Part shown: in pieces, positions 26,027 to 37,881 of the stretch
Position numbering within the stretch: the first letter of the stretch is position 1
Layout of the letters: each line of letters begins with the position of its first letter
Source of the DNA: Nautilus pompilius
Taxonomy: Eukaryota > Mollusca > Cephalopoda > Nautilida > Nautilidae
Assembly: GCA_018389105.1 (NCBI GenBank)
Contig: JACATO010000680.1
Span: 998,001 to 1,062,000, forward strand
Direction: 5' to 3'
DNA: 64,000 nt
Position numbers and translations under genes: made by a program
Notes under the pieces: generated by a model
Told to the model about the DNA's origin: nothing
Seen by the model: the letters and a program-made list of their open reading frames with translations, nothing else
Database searches by the model: none

Positions 26027-26746
26027 ATTATCAATTATTAATATTTTAAAATACTTTGTGCCTCATAACCTAGTAATTTGTTTACTTTGTTTCCTTGTAA
26101 GAATACATAATTAATATATTTTGAATATTTTATCAATGTTATTTTAACTTTTGTCTTTTATCTTTTATTTATTTTTTTTTTTTACTTTGAACAAATGATT
26201 TTTTTAAAGTATCTAATGAGCCAAGTAATTACATTGATTGCTTTAGTGATGCACTTTCATTATAACTCTGATTACATTTATGGTTAAAGAAAGGATCATT
26301 AGACAATTTAAATTAAGTCCATTGTCAAATGTTTGCACTTTGAAATTTTGCTTATTTTAAAATATTTAGCATTCTATTTAAAATCAGTTGTAGATTAATT
26401 ATCACGTTTATCTGGTTCTGTGAAATTGGTAATATTAATTTTGTGGATGGTGGAACATTCTGAAAAGCACATAGCCATGGTGTGTGTATCTTTTATGTTA
26501 ATCATGTCATTGTTATCATTAAAATATCAGTTACAGAAATTTCTCTCTGTCAATTAATGCAGAACTGAGGAAGAGAAATTTAAGAAATCTTGACTTTACC
26601 AAAATGAATGAATCTAGCAGTATAGATTTGCTAAAAAGTAAACTGTATTTTAGATAGTACTTAAATGTTTTATTCCTGTAATTTTACTTCTCAGGCACAT
26701 TATGGATACATGTATGTTGTTGTTGTATGCTAGTCTCAACACCTCT

Positions 26747-27014
26747 TTACATTAGAGACAACCTTGCTGTGGAAGCATAGTTCCATGGCTATACACCAGA
26801 GAGCATAGTCTGTACTTCACCACGAGGGGCCATGCAGCACTTACACCTTCAGAAAGGAAATCCCTATTATAACTCTTTACTCTTAGATATTGGAGGAAAC
26901 TGGAGTACCTGGAGAAAACCCGCATGACCAGCTGGTGAAGAAAAATGGGGGGAAAAATCTGCACCAGGCAGGATGTATGCCAAATGAAGTTGAGTCTAGC
27001 CACCACTGGGCCTA
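26747..27014 (-). mobile_element. tRNA-derived SINE with Deu-like core, copy C
   Basis: This copy has the best-preserved core. At 26892-26921 the plus strand reads ggaggaaactggagtacct followed by ggagaaaaccc; its complement is the GGGTTTTCTCC..GTACTCC..GTTTCCTCC core typical of Deu-domain SINEs. It shares gaaatccctattataactcttta with the corresponding positions of copies A, B and D, and gaccagctggtgaagaa with copy D. The tRNA-like head (ccaccactgggcc on the plus strand, near 27002) is eroded. Two overlapping open frames on opposite strands here (26752-27057 minus, 26890-27129 plus) are by-products of the repeat. Confidence 0.73.
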
Positions 27015-30000
27015 CGTTGGTGCTTTTTGGTTTTTTCAGCAAATAAATAAATTTCAATCTTCCTTTTACATAAAACCTTGTACAGAGATCGCTGTGATAA
27101 TGGTGTATACAACTGGCTTGAAATTGTGAAACTTCTTCATGTCACAATGTGTACTAAAACCTCTGTCATTTGGACTCTTGTAAAAAGAACAACAACAACA
27201 GCTATTTAAGGGGTTATATAATGGGCTTTTTTGGTGGGGTTTAAATTGTCCAAATTTTGTTTCACTTGGGAATAAAATCAGTGATGATCAAGTGAGGTTT
27301 TCTGGCCATTTATGGTCTGTATGTATACTGATGACTTTACTGAAAAACAGGCAAGCTGGTTTGATTAAGAAAAATGTTTTAAAAATATAAATGCAGATAG
27401 ATAGATAAATACTTTGAAGAATTATTAAAACAAATTGGTAACTGATGTATGGCATTAGACTATTTAATTATGTTTGTGCTTTTTTTGCTTAAAACAAAAT
27501 GTGGTTGGTTTGGTTTTTTTTTTTTTCTGTTCAAGTGATTGAGTTTTTATCAAATATGTAGAAGCTTCTTTGCATTTAATTCCTTGAAAGAACTTGCTAT
27601 TTAAGCTGCCATAAGTATTATGGTAATGTTTAACTAGAGGTCCTTAGATTCTTTCATTTGTAATGCTTAACGAATTTGTTCTGTTTCCTGACATAGTCAT
27701 GACTTATGTGAAAAAACAGGTTAATGATTACCATATATTTCCTGCTTTCTGGATAAATTATTTAGACATGTGCATCTCTTGAAGTAAGGTTACTTTGCTT
27801 AGTGTAAGGGAATCTGATTTAGATTTCTCACTTAATGTCTTGACATGGTTTATTTTGGTGCCAGATGGTGCAGTAATGATTTAAAAAACAAGCAAGACAA
27901 TTAAACAGATTGCCTTCAGCAGAGATGGATTCATGTTTTGTTTTGTAAATAAAGCTTAAGACACTGGAATGCATCTACCTATTAATTCACTCTCATACTA
28001 GTGTGGTAGCAATGAAAGCCCTTTCCCTTCCAGTTAAATGTACCTCGATCTTGGATAGATATGGGAAAACAACCAGCAATAAGTAATTTCTTTTTTGTAT
28101 TTAATAGTTAGGCATAACATTATATAAATATTCTTATTCATCTTTCAGATTTTGCTCATGAATACTGATTAGATAATGCAGTAGCCATATTTCTAGGGAT
28201 TTGCTAACTGGACACTGACATGAACTGATTATCATAGGCAAAGTGGAATTAATATAATCTGTTTACTGTGATAGAAAAAAGTTCTTTTGTATTTTTTTAA
28301 AAGGCTGTGCTTAAGCATATATTTTAGCAGATATGGGGTTTTCCAGTAACACAATAGGTTTGAAAAATCAGAAGCAGTGATTCTTCCAGATATTGGTCAG
28401 AGTGTTGGCTAATCGTCAGTTTAGAATCTATTTTTGATCTTAGTGACAACAGTTTACTGACTACCACCTGTACACACTCAGTGGTGTAGAATGGTATTCT
28501 CAGTTACTAGAAGCAACATCACAGGCAAATCTATTTCACATGGCATCTTTGCACAACCTTTATTATATTGCAATTTAAGCTCTTTGTGTCTCCAGCTAGA
28601 AATCTATATAGACGGCCAAAAAAGAACAAGTAGGTCAGTTATATTTTTATTTCAATTTTGTTTTTTGTGTATTTTTTAAAATGCTATCAAATTATTAAAA
28701 ATCATTCTACTTAAACTATAGCATATACTATACTATGTATACTACTATACCAGTGTTTTTACTGTTTATTATTTCTGGTTTGGCTTTTTGTTAACATTTC
28801 ACAACTTAGACATAAATAAATCAAGCAGAGTTTGCTTTTTTTTTCTTTCTTTTTAAAAAAATAAATGGTTTATTAAACAAACAAACTTGAATATGGTTTG
28901 AAGCTGTTTCCTGTAATGTAATAAATTAGATATATTTGTTACTTACTATATTTAAACTAGCCATGAGAAGCTGATTATATTCTTAAGAGATATTCTTTTT
29001 AGGTGTTGAGAAGTTTATTGGAAATAATTATATTAATCTTATGGTAATGCTTTTTGTGTTGATAAATTTAAAAAATAAATTGTGCCAGCTTCATTTTTTT
29101 AAATTTTTTTTTTGATTACTTACCTCCCTTTAGTTGAGTGTAGAAAGGAGCTGCTAGTTAGATGAAGCTGACTGATGTACTTGTGAGGATTTCGTGTACC
29201 ATTGGAAAACAATTAATAAAATTTCTTAGTGAAGATTTAATGTTTTTTTTAAAATTCTCTAATTTGCTGTATAATTAAGCTGAGATAACCATAGTTAGTT
29301 ATAATATGTCAAAATCAAATTGTTTTGTTTTGTTTCAAGCAAGCCTCACAAAAGCCCATCCATTATTTAATCAAATGATAATTACGAATCTTTTTAAATT
29401 TTTTTTTTCAGTTTTAAGTAGAAGTGATGTTATGCAAACATTTATGGAGGCAGATTCTGCAAAATATCACTTCACCTCAACATAATTGTTTGCTAGTTAG
29501 ATGCTTGTTGTATGATACTGGTGATTACCAGCTGGAAGTAGATCGATTAATGGTTGATTGTGCCCAGGAGTGCCATCAAAATGATATCATCAACATTCAT
29601 TGAAGACACTAAGTCAGATTTTTTTTTTTTTAAAAAAAACTCGTCTTATTTAGTTGTTAAAAAATGGGATAATTTATCAACTTTATCTGTTGTTGCTTAT
29701 AAATCTGTGAAAGTGAAATATTTTCTTTCTTTTTTTTTCTGTATTAAATTGATTTTTTTCAAATGAATTTTAAAAAAGCATTAAAATAATTAGATATTAT
29801 TGGCTTTTTAGAAAGATGTCTAAATTAGTGTATAGAAGGTCAATAAAATTCAGGTAGTAATCTAATGTCATTTATTCAAACCTTGTCAATAAATTAAAAT
29901 ATGCCTTATGAAAACTCCACCTATACTTTAGAATATGTAATGTTTTACATCATTTTAAATATGGATGCTACTGCTTAAAAATAAAACCTTAATACCACCA

Positions 30001-32716
30001 GACTAGTTCCTTTATAGCTAACTGTAACCATATGGTAGAATTGGAAAAAAATCAAATGACAGATAAGCAACATGTTATGTGACATGTGCAGTAGTGTTGA
30101 TATGCTTGGATTTGCATCATGGACTCCTGTATGACTATAAAAGAAACATCTAATCAGTATGTCATTAAAATGCTTTCTTTATACAACAAATGTATTTCCA
30201 GTTGTTTAGTGTGATTGTTGTAGTTGATTTATATGTAGGTTCATAGACTGAAGGCAAATGATGTAAGGGAAACAATTCAGACACTATACTTTTTCTGCTC
30301 AAATATTTACTAGTAATACTAAAGGGATCTAAAATAAAACTGATATGCACAGCAGAGATGATGAACAGACTTCAAGTACCACTTGCTGTTTCTATGTTAG
30401 CTTGAAAAATATCTATTCAGCCATCCACATACCATATTGTTTTGTTTGTCTCACCTTGATACTTGCATTTCTTTTGCAGAAGTATTATGAATTACCAGGT
30501 GTGCGAAAATTTCTATGGCTCCTGAAAACTACTGTTCTATTCTTGTATTTTTTTCCTTTTCTAAAACTGAGGATTAAAATTTTCTAGAAGGTAGTATTTA
30601 TATTATGTATTTACTCTTTATCAGTGTCTTCCAGCTTAGACTCTTACTTTTGATTAGTTTTCTGGTTATTCTATATATTAAATTCCTCCCTCCAACACCT
30701 AAAAGAAATAATAAAATTGCATTTTAATGGAGAGATTGAATGTAAGATAACTTTTGTTGATATTAGGCTAGATTTTCCCTTCAAATTGTTAATATGTATC
30801 CAGTTAATAGAGTCTCTTGAAGAATAAGGTTTTGCTCATATCTATAATCTATATTAATTGTTTGTTGTTTTTGTAAATAATCAATTTTTTTATTATTATA
30901 AAATTAATTGACATTTATCTTAAATAACGTTGATAACTACCTATCTTAACAATTTTAAAGAATATAGGTGTGTACAAAATATCAGATCTTTAATTCTAAA
31001 TAATTTTTTTTAGATTCAAACTTTTTAAAACTGAAATGCAAGTCAACCTGAAGCTGTATAAATATCATAACACACACACACACACACACAAACTCTCTCT
31101 CTCTCTTCTGCCCATCCCCTTCACCTTGTAACTTTTTTGCTGGATAGTTTTACACATCAAAAAACATTTGTTTTGTATTTATCTATCTGTATGGCCTAAT
31201 TTCATTGTCTTTGTGGAAAAAGGAAGTTACTACTATTAGTTTTCTAGGCCATGAAACTTGTGAGATTGCCTATACTTTTTTTTTTTTTTTTTGCATCTTT
31301 AAACTTGTGCTTCATTTTAGTTAAAACGTAAGCAGTGGATAGACAGGACTATCTATAAAGTCTACATGTACTTTTTACATTATGGCTTTTTTAAAAAAAA
31401 TTTTCAGTAAAAGTCATCTTCCCTGACACTTCCTAATTATTTATTAAAGCAACATATACTGCTAGCACAAAGTGTTATCTGCTTTAGCAGCATTGTCATC
31501 AGCTAGCTAAAAAAAAAACAAACAACGGCTTTTTATCATATGCTTACTGCTTTAAATATCTTAAAGATCGTTTTAATTATTTCCCTTTAAATCACTGGCA
31601 AAGAGTTTCTCATCAATGTATCAGGCCACTGAATTAAACAGAAATAGGATTTTTAGGCTCCTCTCTCAACAGCTGCTACCAAAAAATGAATCATCGCCTG
31701 GAGAAATACTTGTTGGCATGGCAATAGAAGGCCAACATCAAATCCATATTTCACTGATAATTTTATTTCTGGGTACTTTTTTTTACATCAATATTTTTAT
31801 GCTGTATTTTAGTACAAGTAATTAAACCCAGATATATTATTATTATTATTTCACTAAAATTGTACAATTAAATGTTTTAGTGAAGTAGAAAACAATAGAA
31901 GTATGTCTGAAGAGCCAAGTAGATACTTTCATCTTCTCTTTTTGCAGAATTTCAAACATATTCTGGATATTTAAATAATTGAACACTAAACAGGAAAAAC
32001 TTATTTGACTGTGTTTGGCTAAACTTCACTTTAAAATGTTTCAATGTCACATTATATTGTTAATTCCAAAAAGTTCAGAATATTGCATAAATACTGTTAA
32101 AGTGATGAACATTATTTCATAATTTTTAAAAAGGATATTCTAGTTTTTTTTTTTTAAAAAATCCTGAACTATGGTTAAAAAACTAGATATTAGAGAAGTG
32201 TAAGAAAAAGTCTAGTCAGGCTTGGTAAATTGTTTGGTAACCAGCATGTTTTTTTAAAAAAAAATTAGATGTGGATCTAGATTCTAGTTTAATATTTATA
32301 TTACTAGCAGATAAAAACCTGAGGAATTAATTATCCTCTTATCTTTAATTATTTTCAGTAATAAGAAAGAAAAGAAATTCCTTTATATAAATACAAATGA
32401 TTTAAACACCTTTATATAAGTTACTAACCAGAAATCCTTAGCTCATTTCTTTTTCCTGATGGCTTGCTAATAGGATAGTTAATTAAAGTCCTACAGTAAA
32501 AAAAAAAAAAACAAGTTTTATCTCTAATTTACAGTAAATTTCTTAATAGATATATTTTTTAATGCATTATATTTTTATGTAGTCTGGTACACTGTACTGT
32601 GTATTCGTGATCATATTTACATCACAATGCTTGCAAAAATCAGACATTCTTGATTTGGAGATTTGAAAAATTACTTTGTGTACTGAAGTTTTTGTTTTTC
32701 TCTTTGTTGTTTGCCA
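27015..32716. other. intron-like sequence, no supported gene
   Basis: Non-coding sequence with poly-T tracts and a CA/CT compound microsatellite at 31071-31106. The open frames at 28491, 29554, 30345 and 31616 are short and carry no domain or consistent splice signals. Confidence 0.55.
31071..31106. repeat. compound CA/CT microsatellite
   Basis: (CA)10 followed by (CT)7. Confidence 0.93.
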
Positions 32717-32965
32717 GTCTCTGCAAGGGAGTGGAACGTCAGAGAGCATTATTCTGTGTCACAAAGGCCTGACACTATTGACTTCAACACCATATTAGAA
32801 CTCTCTGTTTTTAGATGTGGATGGAAGCTGAAATGTTTGGAGGAAAGTTACATGACCAGCTAGTGAAGAAGAAACCATGCCAAATCAAGCTGAGCCCAAG
32901 TAGAAATCAAACTTGTGCCCTGTGTCTTCAGTCCAATAGTTGAACCACAGGGCCACTGGCTGCCC
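32717..32965 (-). mobile_element. tRNA-derived SINE with Deu-like core, copy D
   Basis: The most diverged of the four copies. Shared blocks in order on the plus strand are tctgcaaggga, cacaaaggcct, atattagaactct, tttttagatgtgga, the core at 32819-32847 (ggatggaagctg..gtttggaggaaag), gaccagctagtgaagaagaaaccatgcc, and the head remnant gttgaaccacagggccactggc. Orientation is minus, as in copies A-C. The B box is degraded (gaaatcaaact where ggattcgaact is expected). Confidence 0.68.
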
Positions 32966-33353
32966 ACTGAGGTGATATGACTTTCAGGAGAAATGAGATT
33001 CTCAGTAAATGTTTATTGTTGGAATCTACCAAGTGCTGCTGAAAGCAGTTAGCCAAAAACTTGTTGTTTCAGAAAATTCATAAATGTGATAGACAAGAGA
33101 ATGAAATTTATTTATTTTGGAATTTTTCTCCTTTGTTCAAGGACAGTCAAAAAATGGCAATCATTTATGCCTGAACATAGCAAAGAGGCTATTTCACCCC
33201 ACTCCACCATTCCTACTTGATTATAGCCTTTGCTACTTCCTGATTTCTCTCCCCTACTTGTTTGCACACGCAATCCAAACCACAGATTGAAAAAAGATAT
33301 CTTTGTGGAACTTTGTTTTTATTCTTTCTTATAATTGACATCAGTCAGGTATA
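32966..33353. other. short non-coding spacer before the mariner element
   Basis: No gene or repeat was recognised. It ends in the TA (33352-33353) that forms the target duplication of the mariner insertion. Confidence 0.6.
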
Positions 33354-33381
33354 CGAGGTCTGTCGAAAAAGTATCTGACTT
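33354..33381 (+). repeat. mariner left terminal inverted repeat
   Basis: About 28 bp, pairing with 34597-34624; the mismatches within the first 26 positions are G/A at position 2 and T/C at position 23. Confidence 0.9.
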
Positions 33382-33541
33382 TATTTTTTCCCATGGGGAG
33401 TAATGACGTTAGGGAGGCAAAAGTGTGCATAGTGGAGCCGCATGCATGGATTTTGGTGGGCTTACTGGATGCGTCAGTCGCTGTCAGGCAGCCAGCATGT
33501 GAGTTGCTGTACTACTTACTCGTCACATTTTCATTTCACCC

Positions 33542-34554
33542 ATGATGATGGAACGTGTGGAGCAACGATCTTGCATCAAGTTTTGCCAAAAGCTTGGAGA
33601 TACCCAAGCGGAAACAATTCACAAAATTCAACAGGCTTTTGGTGACAATGCCATGGATGTTACCAAAATAAAAGAATGGTTCAAAGATGTCCGCACATTG
33701 GTGGAGAGTGACCAGCGTTCTGAGAGGCTGTCAACAAGCTGCAATGCAGTTGTTATCAAGAAAGTGTGGACCTTGATAATGGAGAATCATCGTTTGACGG
33801 TATGGGAAATTGGTGACAAGGTTGGGATCAATAAAAATTCTGCACATGCAATCTTAAAGGAGGATTTGGGCTTGCGCAGAGTGGCAGCAAAATTTGTGCC
33901 CAAGCTGCTTTCTCAGGAACAACAACAACTTTGTCTTGAGGTTGCGCAGGACCTGCTTGATACTGCTAACAGAGATCCTGAGTGTACGGGTACAACCCAG
34001 AAACCAAAGTTCAGTCATCACAGTGTAACCACTCAACGTCGCCAAGGCCCCAAAAAGCATATCAGGTCCGGAGCAAAATCAAGGTGATGCTGACTGTTTT
34101 CTTCGATTACCGAGGCGTTGTGCATCACGAATACACACCAGAAGGACAAACAGTTACAAAGGAGTACTATCAGGAAGTCCTCTAACGTGTTTGTGATGCA
34201 GTTCAGTGCAAGAGACTGGATCTGTGGGCCTCGCAAAACTGGCAGCTGCATCATGACAATGCCCCGGCTCATTCGTCGTAGCTGTTCCAAGGTTTCTTGG
34301 CAAAGAAAGATATTTCGCTCATTCGCCAGGCCCCCTAGTCTCCAGACATGGCTCCTTCTGACTTCTGGTTGTTCTCAAAAATGAAGATGCCACTGAAAGG
34401 CTCCTGCTTTGAGAGCCGAGAGGACATCATGCAGAATGCGACAGCAGAGCTGAGAGCCATTCTGGAAGCAGCATTCCAGACATGCTTCAAACATTGGAAG
34501 GATTGCTTGGCTAAGTGTGTGGAGGCACAAGGGGCCTACTTCGAAGGGGATTAG
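33542..34554 (+). pseudogene. mariner transposase, inactivated (deletion plus stops)
   Basis: The first part (33542 to about 33980) reads through the paired-like N-terminal helix-turn-helix domain (E-Q-R-S-C-I-K-F-C-Q-K-L-G, then I-K-E-W-F-K) and the second HTH (L-T-V-W-E-I-G-D-K-V-G-I, then L-G-L-R-R-V-A-A-K-F-V-P). After D-P-E at about 33980 roughly a dozen codons expected in this family are missing, including the block with the first catalytic Asp, and the frame shifts. The continuing frame (Y-G-Y-N-P-E-T-K, then K-V-M-L-T-V-F-F-D-Y-R-G) is interrupted by stops at 34183-34185 and twice later. The second Asp is in H-H-D-N-A-P-A-H (codon 34255-34257) and the third in A-P-S-D-F-W (codon 34360-34362), exactly 34 residues apart, as in D,D34D mariners. 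The C-terminus C-V-E-A-Q-G-A-Y-F-E-G-D ends at a stop at 34552-34554. The ATG at 33542 is the first in frame with the HTH. Confidence 0.9.
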
Positions 34555-34596
34555 CAATTGAACCCCACCAAGTACATAATTTTTTTTCCCAGCCTA

Positions 34597-34624
34597 AGGT
34601 CGGATACTTTTTCGACAGACCTTG
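34597..34624 (-). repeat. mariner right terminal inverted repeat
   Basis: Complementary to the left TIR; followed directly by the TA duplication at 34625-34626. Confidence 0.9.
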
Positions 34625-35507
34625 TATTTTGGCATAAGAATGTAGCCATGTAACATGTAAATCATGTTATTTGACTGCAGTTCACATTAGGTAATCTTAA
34701 TGTATAGCGGTTTGGGACAAAATTTGTCCATGCACAAGTATACTCACAGACTTAACAGCTAAAATATCAGTGTAGATGAAAAACTCATTGAAAGTATCCT
34801 TGCACTCATTATATTTTGATTTTACTGTAATTAAAGCTTTTTGGAAAAACAGATTCACTTATTTACTGTTTTGTCTTCCTGGAACTAAGAAATCAATAAC
34901 TTCCAGGTGCCTAAAATTACCAAACTTACAAAAACTTACAAGTGAATGAAATAACAGAACCAAATGTGTGCTCTTTCATTATTTAAATGTATTTGATTTA
35001 TTTACTGCAAATTGCAACATTTAAACTTTGAATTGAATTGAAAACTCTACTTAGAAAGTGAGCCAACACTGAGAAGATAACTTGGCTACCAAACGTCTTG
35101 TTTTAAACACAGAAGGCAAAACAAAGAAGTGTTTTTCACTCGAGTTCTTTATTATGTAGATTTTTTAAAGCTCTGAAATTTAATGATGTTCTATCATTAC
35201 AGAAAGTTCAAAAAGTAGTTAGGTTTATTGATGTAAATTGAAAATTATGTCATGAAAATCCAGATGATTATATTTTATATAAATGCCTTGAGCTAAACTA
35301 AAGGTTACATTTTGATGGTTAATCATTGTCAGCATAATCATCACCATTATATTATTAAAATACCAATACAAAATAAATATTCTTCAAGAGAAAATTTAGA
35401 GTTAAATTTTTCTTACTGTTCATTATTTGAACAATGTTTGAATGCTGTTGAAATATAAATTTTCATGATTTAAATATTAAATGTAGAAAGAGTTATTGTC
35501 TGTTTCA

Positions 35508-35550
35508 CATGCGTGCACACATGCGCACGCACGCACACACATGTGTACAT
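35508..35550. repeat. alternating CA/CG-rich purine-pyrimidine tract
   Basis: Runs of CA, CG and GT steps (cacatgcgtgcacacatgcg, then cacgcacgcacacacatgtg). This is a potential Z-DNA-forming tract and one of few CpG-dense spots in the window. Confidence 0.75.
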
Positions 35551-37860
35551 ACTTGTCTTTGTTTGGGTTGGCAAAATTTTTTATTTTTGATTCATATTTA
35601 CTTCTTTTTTTCTTGTGAGTTAAGTCAGTTACATACTAATGTCCTTTTAAGAAAAATCTAGCCATTAGTATATAGAATATCATTGACTTAAAACTTCTAG
35701 AAATTCTCCAAATACACAGAATATGTTTGTCTTGTCTACAGTAGCTCTCCCTGTATTTATTGTGTTCAGATGAGTTGCCAGATGGTTGGGAAGCTCTTCT
35801 GTTTTCTTTATGTTAGCTTCTCATAATGAGTATCCTATATCTCTCAACTCTGCTCAGTAGAGCCATTCTGAATATGTATGTAATTTTATACAAGATGTTT
35901 TGTCCTCTGGGAACTTTTCAGTCAGCATCTCAGTGTTTCTTTGAAGCAGCCATACAAGTTTTACGAGTATATAATTTCTGTCCTTGTTTTGTCTGTCTTA
36001 TTGCTTTTAAGTTTTATGGTGTAGTATTTGATTGTAGTTTAAAAGAGAATTGCTGTGTTAACGATTTGTACACTGTTTTATAATAGCAAACACATGCAAG
36101 ACTGGTAATGAAAAAAAACACAAAGGCCCCTGCCATAATTTGAACACCCTTAAAAAAAATCAAGCCTATCCATGATTTGTATATCTGGCCATTTTTACCA
36201 CTGTCATTGGGTTGCTAAGGTGGGCAGGCTTGTTATTTGTTTATAAAAAATTTTTAATTTTTAAAAATGTGAAAGTGTGATGCTGAAACATATTTTCCAA
36301 GACTTTTCTTTTTATAAGGTTGAGATTTGGCTTATCTGAAGTGGGTCAGTCCCACCTGTCCTATTACTTCCACTTTCTCATTGTCCATCAACATTTTATG
36401 CCAAATAGTCTTTCTTTACAGAGTGCCATGGATCCCATGACACTGTCCCTGAATGCACATGGCAGTTGTCTTCCATATTTGCCCTGGACCAGACTCTTTA
36501 GTTGTTGCAGAGCCATCTTCACTAAATTAATGCACTGTGCAACAGCTTCTTCTTATGTACATTTGACGGGTTTCTTGATGAAAGTCATTGGTGACTGATG
36601 TGAAAAGTCATTACATTGTCTGCTGCATCATGCATATTCATGATCTATAGCCTCTATAGATGAGCCAAACTTTTACCAAGTCACATCCTTTGGATGGAAA
36701 TGGGGCTGGAGAAAGGTTGACCCATTATGTTTTTATCCAACAAGCATGGTGGATTTGAAGCATATTGGTTAAAATAGATCTTTCAATTATTGATGGATAT
36801 CCAAATTCCACCAGGTACATACATATCTAATCTTTGAAATATCCTCATGTTTAAATAAGTGTATACCCTATGATAATCACCATATGCAGGCAAATGGAGT
36901 AACATGTCATATAGCTAGAATTACTGTAGCTTAGAAGATATGGAATAGAAGTTTATTTGCTCTGATTGGTCTCATGGAGCAAGATTTAAATACCAGTAGA
37001 GCATCTTGATTGATAGCAAAAAAACCAACTCATAGCAGCAGTTAAAGAAATACCTGCAATCTTTGTAGGAAAACCTGTTGAATTATTTGCCTAGCCATCT
37101 ACAAGATCTACACAATACAAAAGGTACTTTTGTTTTATAATTCTGAAAATAATTTTTGAATAGTTATTGTAATAGTTTATAGAAAATATGTATGAAACTT
37201 GTGGCATTATTATGGCAGGGATCTGTACAAAGTTCTAAACTTTGTCATAATTTAAGCTCAGGAAAATTGCCTCTGAGACCGAAACAATGTTAAGTCATTG
37301 CACTTTGTGGATACTAAATATTTTTCAATTCTTAGAATGAATGTGATATAATGTTCCTTAGAAGGTACAGCTGGAGATAGTTGGAGATTGCCCTACATTG
37401 AATGTATCTCTGTAATTCGGTCTATTATTTGATAATGGCTAGATTTCACTATCCTGTCTATTTGCCTTTCTCCTCTTTTTGTCACTGTGTACTCGCTGTC
37501 GCAATTCCCTTATTACAGCATATATTTTCTTCTTCCTTTGCCATTACTGATAAACATAAATGACTATTGTCTTTGCATTTTCCCATATCTTTTAGACTGA
37601 TTGTAAATTTCCCTGTCTAAGTCATATAATGCTGCATGGATCTCTTGTTACATCCTGTGGTTAACTTGACATATCTATAGCTTAACTCAGCTTTAACTCT
37701 GAAAAGTTATGCAGGTCCTAATAAATTGGCCAGCCAGTGTAAAACACTTAGATAAGCATATAAAGTTTGTTCTACATAACTTATAGTAAGTTCTTATTGA
37801 AATTTTAATTTTATTTATTATATTTTAAAAAATTAGTAAATTGCTAGATAGTCTATTCTG

Positions 37861-37881
37861 TCTCTCTCTGTGTGTGTGTGT
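37861..37881. repeat. TC/TG compound dinucleotide run
   Basis: (TC)4-5 followed by (TG)6. Confidence 0.88.

Larger units (their letters stand above)
23642..26746. other. intron-like sequence between SINE copies
   Basis: Non-coding sequence holding the possible SINE head above, the AT run, and a TTCC run at 26006-26026. A 121-codon open frame at 25749-26114 is a translation of T-rich low-complexity sequence and is not supported. A perfect 8-bp inverted repeat with a 6-nt loop sits at 23774-23795. Confidence 0.55.
33354..34624 (+). mobile_element. mariner transposon, 1.27 kb, with TIRs and TA duplication
   Basis: The element is flanked by TA at 33352-33353 and 34625-34626. Its ends are inverted repeats: the left starts CGAGGTCTGTCGAAAAAG and the complement of the right starts CAAGGTCTGTCGAAAAAG, with 24 of the first 26 positions identical. 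At 1271 bp it has the usual full length of a mariner. It encodes a D,D34D transposase (33542-34554) that is now broken, so it is non-autonomous, although the well-preserved TIRs might still be recognised by a related transposase. CpG dinucleotides remain frequent compared with the flanks, in keeping with a fairly recent insertion. It lies in the same orientation as the WW gene. Confidence 0.93.

Noticed and set aside
25749-26114. 121-codon open frame
   Set aside because: Largely a translation of T-rich low-complexity sequence and a TTCC run; no motif.
26752-27129. Overlapping frames on both strands (101 and 79 codons)
   Set aside because: They fall on SINE copy C and are by-products of the repeat.
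33854-34290. Minus-strand frames of 68 and 85 codons
   Set aside because: Antisense shadows of the mariner transposase at 33542-34554.
36310-36860. Possible coding relic on the minus strand
   Set aside because: Short codon-like stretches but several stops and no recognisable motif in any frame.
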